Shown here: positions 62,044-64,000 of the stretch, one piece after another | Numbering within the stretch: position 1 is the first letter of the stretch | How the letters are laid out: each line of letters starts with the position of its first letter | NCBI RefSeq assembly: GCF_002742635.1 | Contig: NZ_PEGF01000001.1 | Location: 2,294,001-2,358,000, forward strand | From: Caulobacter sp. X | GTDB lineage: Bacteria > Pseudomonadota > Alphaproteobacteria > Caulobacterales > Caulobacteraceae | Direction of reading: 5' to 3' | DNA length: 64,000 nucleotides | Made by a program: the position numbers and the translations under genes | The notes under the pieces: generated by a model | Databases searched by the model: none | What the model was told of the DNA's origin: nothing | Seen by the model: only the letters and a program-made list of their open reading frames with translations

Positions 62044-63045
62044 CTATTCCGGCAGCAGGATGGCGTCGCCGCCCTCGGCGCGCACCTCGCCGCCCAGCTT
62101 CAGGCCCAGCGCCAGGGCCTCGCCCGCGTCGTCGGCGCCCGACAAGGTGATCTCGCCGTGGCGGCGGAAGCGCTGGGCGCCGTTCGGGGTCAAGGCCTCG
62201 ACGATCATCGACAGGCGCGCGCCGTCCAGGGTGGCGCGGGCGCCGATGGCGGTGCGGCACGAGCCTTCCAGGGCCAGCAGCGCCCCGCGCTCGGCGGCCA
62301 CGGCGATCGTGGTCGGGCGACAACGGATCGCGTCCAGCCACGGCGCGCCGACATCCTCGGCGCGCGTCTCGATGACCAGGGCGCCCTGGCCCGGCGCGGG
62401 CGGGCAGGCGTCGGGGTCGATCCAGCTCTTGGTCAGGTGGCCAAGGCCCAGGCGGTTCAGGCCCGACTGGGCCAGCAGGATGGCGTCGGCCTCGCCGCGC
62501 TCCAGCTTGGCCAGGCGGGTGTCGACATTACCGCGCAGCATGACGATCTCGAGATCGGGCCGCACGTGCAGGGCCTGGGCCTGGCGACGCAAGGACGCGG
62601 TGCCGAGGCGCGCGCCCTTGGGCAGGTCCTCCAGCCGCTCGCAGATGTGGCTGATGAAGGCGTCGCGCGGGTCTTCGCGCTCTGGCGTCGCGGCCAGGAC
62701 GAGGCCCGGCGGCAGCTCGGCCGGCATGTCCTTCAGCGAGTGGACCGCGCAGTCGATGCGGCCGTCCAGCAGGGCTTCCTCGATCTCCTTTGTGAAGAGG
62801 CCCTTGCCGCCGATCTCCATCAGGCGGCGGTCCTGGATGCGGTCGCCGCTGGTGACGATCGGGATCAGGGGCGCCACGGCCTCGATCTCGTCCTTGGAGG
62901 CGCCGGCCGGGGCGCCGAGCGCGGCGGCGATACGGGCCTGCATCAGTCCAGATTGCGCCAGCGAGAGCTTGGAGCCGCGCGCGCCGATGCGGATGGGAGG
63001 TTGCCGGGACACGGTCGGAACGTTACCTGCGGATGCGAAATTCAT
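62044..63045 (-). CDS. hemC: Porphobilinogen deaminase (hydroxymethylbilane synthase)
   Basis: 333 residues from the ATG at 63045, with a GTG at 63012 as a possible alternative; the reading frame runs further but would enter tsaD. IRIGARGSKLSLAQSGLMQARI is the N-terminal signature, and the dipyrromethane cofactor cysteine is in LEGSCRTAIGARA. It polymerises four porphobilinogen units to hydroxymethylbilane. It starts 37 bp from the divergent tsaD start, so the two promoters overlap. Confidence 0.95.
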   Translation of the reverse strand: MNFASAGNVPTVSRQPPIRIGARGSKLSLAQSGLMQARIAAALGAPAGASKDEIEAVAPLIPIVTSGDRIQDRRLMEIGGKGLFTKEIEEALLDGRIDCAVHSLKDMPAELPPGLVLAATPEREDPRDAFISHICERLEDLPKGARLGTASLRRQAQALHVRPDLEIVMLRGNVDTRLAKLERGEADAILLAQSGLNRLGLGHLTKSWIDPDACPPAPGQGALVIETRAEDVGAPWLDAIRCRPTTIAVAAERGALLALEGSCRTAIGARATLDGARLSMIVEALTPNGAQRFRRHGEITLSGADDAGEALALGLKLGGEVRAEGGDAILLPE

Positions 63046-63082
63046 CCTCGCTGCTACAGGAGCGGCGAAAGGCCCGCAACCA

Positions 63083-64000
63083 ATGACCTCCCTTAAGCCC
63101 TCGGGGCTCACGATCCTTGGCCTGGAGACCAGCTGCGACGAGACCGCGGCCTCGGTCGTGCGCCGGGACGAGGACGGGACGGTCCAGGTGCTGTCCTCGA
63201 TCATCGGGACCCAATTCGAGCAGCACGCGCCGTTCGGCGGGGTGGTGCCAGAGCTGGCGGCCCGGGCCCATGTCGAGTCGATCGACGCCATCGCCGCCGA
63301 GGCCATGCGGGCGGCGGGTCTCGGCTTCGAAGACCTCGACGGCGTGGCGGCCACGGCGGGCCCCGGCCTGGTCGGCGGGGTAATGGTCGGCCTGGCGTTC
63401 GGCAAGGCGGTGTCGCTGGCGCGCGACGTGCCGCTGGTGGCGGTGAACCACCTGGAAGGCCACGCGGTCTCGGCCCGCCTGGGCGCGGACGTCGGCTATC
63501 CGTTCCTGCTGCTGCTGGTCTCTGGCGGCCACTGCCAGCTCCTGGAGGTGGCCGGGGTCGGCGCCTGCAAGCGGCTGGGCACCACGATCGACGACGCGGC
63601 GGGCGAGGCCTTCGACAAGATCGGCAAGAGCCTGGGCTTGCCCTATCCGGGCGGTCCGGCGCTGGAGAAACTGGCCGTCGGCGGGAATCCCGACCGCTAT
63701 CCGCTGCCGCGCGCCCTGCTCGGCCGCAAGGACTGCGACTTCTCGTTCTCGGGCCTGAAGACCGCCGCCGCGCGGATCGCCGAGACCCTGACCACGGGCG
63801 AGGAGCGCCGCGACCTGGCCGCCGGCGTCCAGGCCGCCATCGCCCGCCAGCTGTCCGAGCGGGTCGATCGGGCGATGAAGCTCTACAAGGAAAGCCACGG
63901 AGCGGACGACCTGCGCTTCGTCGTCGCCGGCGGCGTGGCCGCCAACGGCGCGGTGCGCGCGGCCCTGCTGGCCAATTGCGAGAAGAACGGCTTTTCGTTC
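63083..64000 (+). CDS. tsaD: tRNA N6-adenosine threonylcarbamoyltransferase TsaD, 3' truncated by window
   Basis: 306 residues are visible of roughly 350-360. The ASKHA fold motifs are LGLETSCDETAASVV, the metal-binding HVESIDAI and HLEGHAVSARL histidines, the phosphate loop LLLLVSGGHCQL, and FSFSGLKTA. It transfers threonylcarbamoyl onto A37 of ANN-reading tRNAs with TsaB and TsaE. The plus-strand frame has no stop and continues past the window edge. It is divergent from hemC with a 37-bp gap. Confidence 0.96.
   Translation, partial: MTSLKPSGLTILGLETSCDETAASVVRRDEDGTVQVLSSIIGTQFEQHAPFGGVVPELAARAHVESIDAIAAEAMRAAGLGFEDLDGVAATAGPGLVGGVMVGLAFGKAVSLARDVPLVAVNHLEGHAVSARLGADVGYPFLLLLVSGGHCQLLEVAGVGACKRLGTTIDDAAGEAFDKIGKSLGLPYPGGPALEKLAVGGNPDRYPLPRALLGRKDCDFSFSGLKTAAARIAETLTTGEERRDLAAGVQAAIARQLSERVDRAMKLYKESHGADDLRFVVAGGVAANGAVRAALLANCEKNGFSF

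Overview
The window is high-GC alphaproteobacterial chromosome, most likely Caulobacter or a close Caulobacteraceae relative. Reasons: a GST-fold protein matching the Caulobacter division factor FzlA down to its C-terminal DDLDF tail, a class I (archaeal-type) lysyl-tRNA synthetase, a Mic60/COG4223 gene in a hemC-hemD-mic60-hemY cluster, two adjacent citrate synthase paralogs, and GC-rich extragenic palindromes. There is no rRNA, CRISPR array, recognisable insertion sequence or prophage; most of it is housekeeping DNA.

1-8 kb: the end of a hybrid histidine kinase, a Vsr endonuclease and a cytosine-5 methyltransferase on either side of cysK, a secreted serine hydrolase, and rmlB-rmlD-rmlA. 8-17.5 kb: purU, argE, a glycosyltransferase, rmlC, an alpha/beta hydrolase, ilvA, a lipoprotein FKBP isomerase, galU, queG and fzlA. 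17.6-24.6 kb: hldE, a cation efflux protein, a divergent pair of citrate synthase paralogs (one fused to a DNA-binding domain and lacking key catalytic residues), a metallo-beta-lactamase exonuclease, and a translationally coupled thioesterase-thioesterase-DUF2256 trio. 24.7-36 kb: a tiny membrane peptide, a deacetylase, tesB, a NUDIX hydrolase, the ffh-rpsP-rimM operon, CBS and DUF1993 proteins, mdh, and a MaoC/HIT/CitE neighbourhood.

36.1-36.9 kb is gene-poor and full of palindromes. 36.9-41.3 kb: pgm, lysK, a small protein with a strikingly structured 5' leader, and an S24-type repressor whose Ser/Lys dyad is substituted. 41.4-48.9 kb: a fatty-acid beta-oxidation operon (MerR regulator, two acyl-CoA dehydrogenases, a small secreted protein, thiolase, FadJ-type enzyme) closed by a strong terminator. 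49-53 kb: a TonB-like protein, a TonB-dependent receptor and a YfiR-like periplasmic protein with a palindrome-rich upstream region. 53.1-58.4 kb: one 1775-residue secreted RTX/cadherin protein. 58.8-64 kb: tRNA-Thr(CGT), hemY, mic60, hemD, hemC and, divergently, tsaD, which runs off the right edge.

Several genes converge on cell-envelope precursors: pgm makes glucose-1-phosphate, galU makes UDP-glucose, rmlABCD make dTDP-L-rhamnose and hldE makes the ADP-heptose precursor. The most interesting unexplained signals are the bistable or pseudoknot-like leader at 40328-40415, the degenerate DNA-binding citrate synthase with its apparently leaderless promoter, the repressor lacking its protease dyad, and the palindromes upstream of the YfiR/TonB-receptor pair and the CitE gene.
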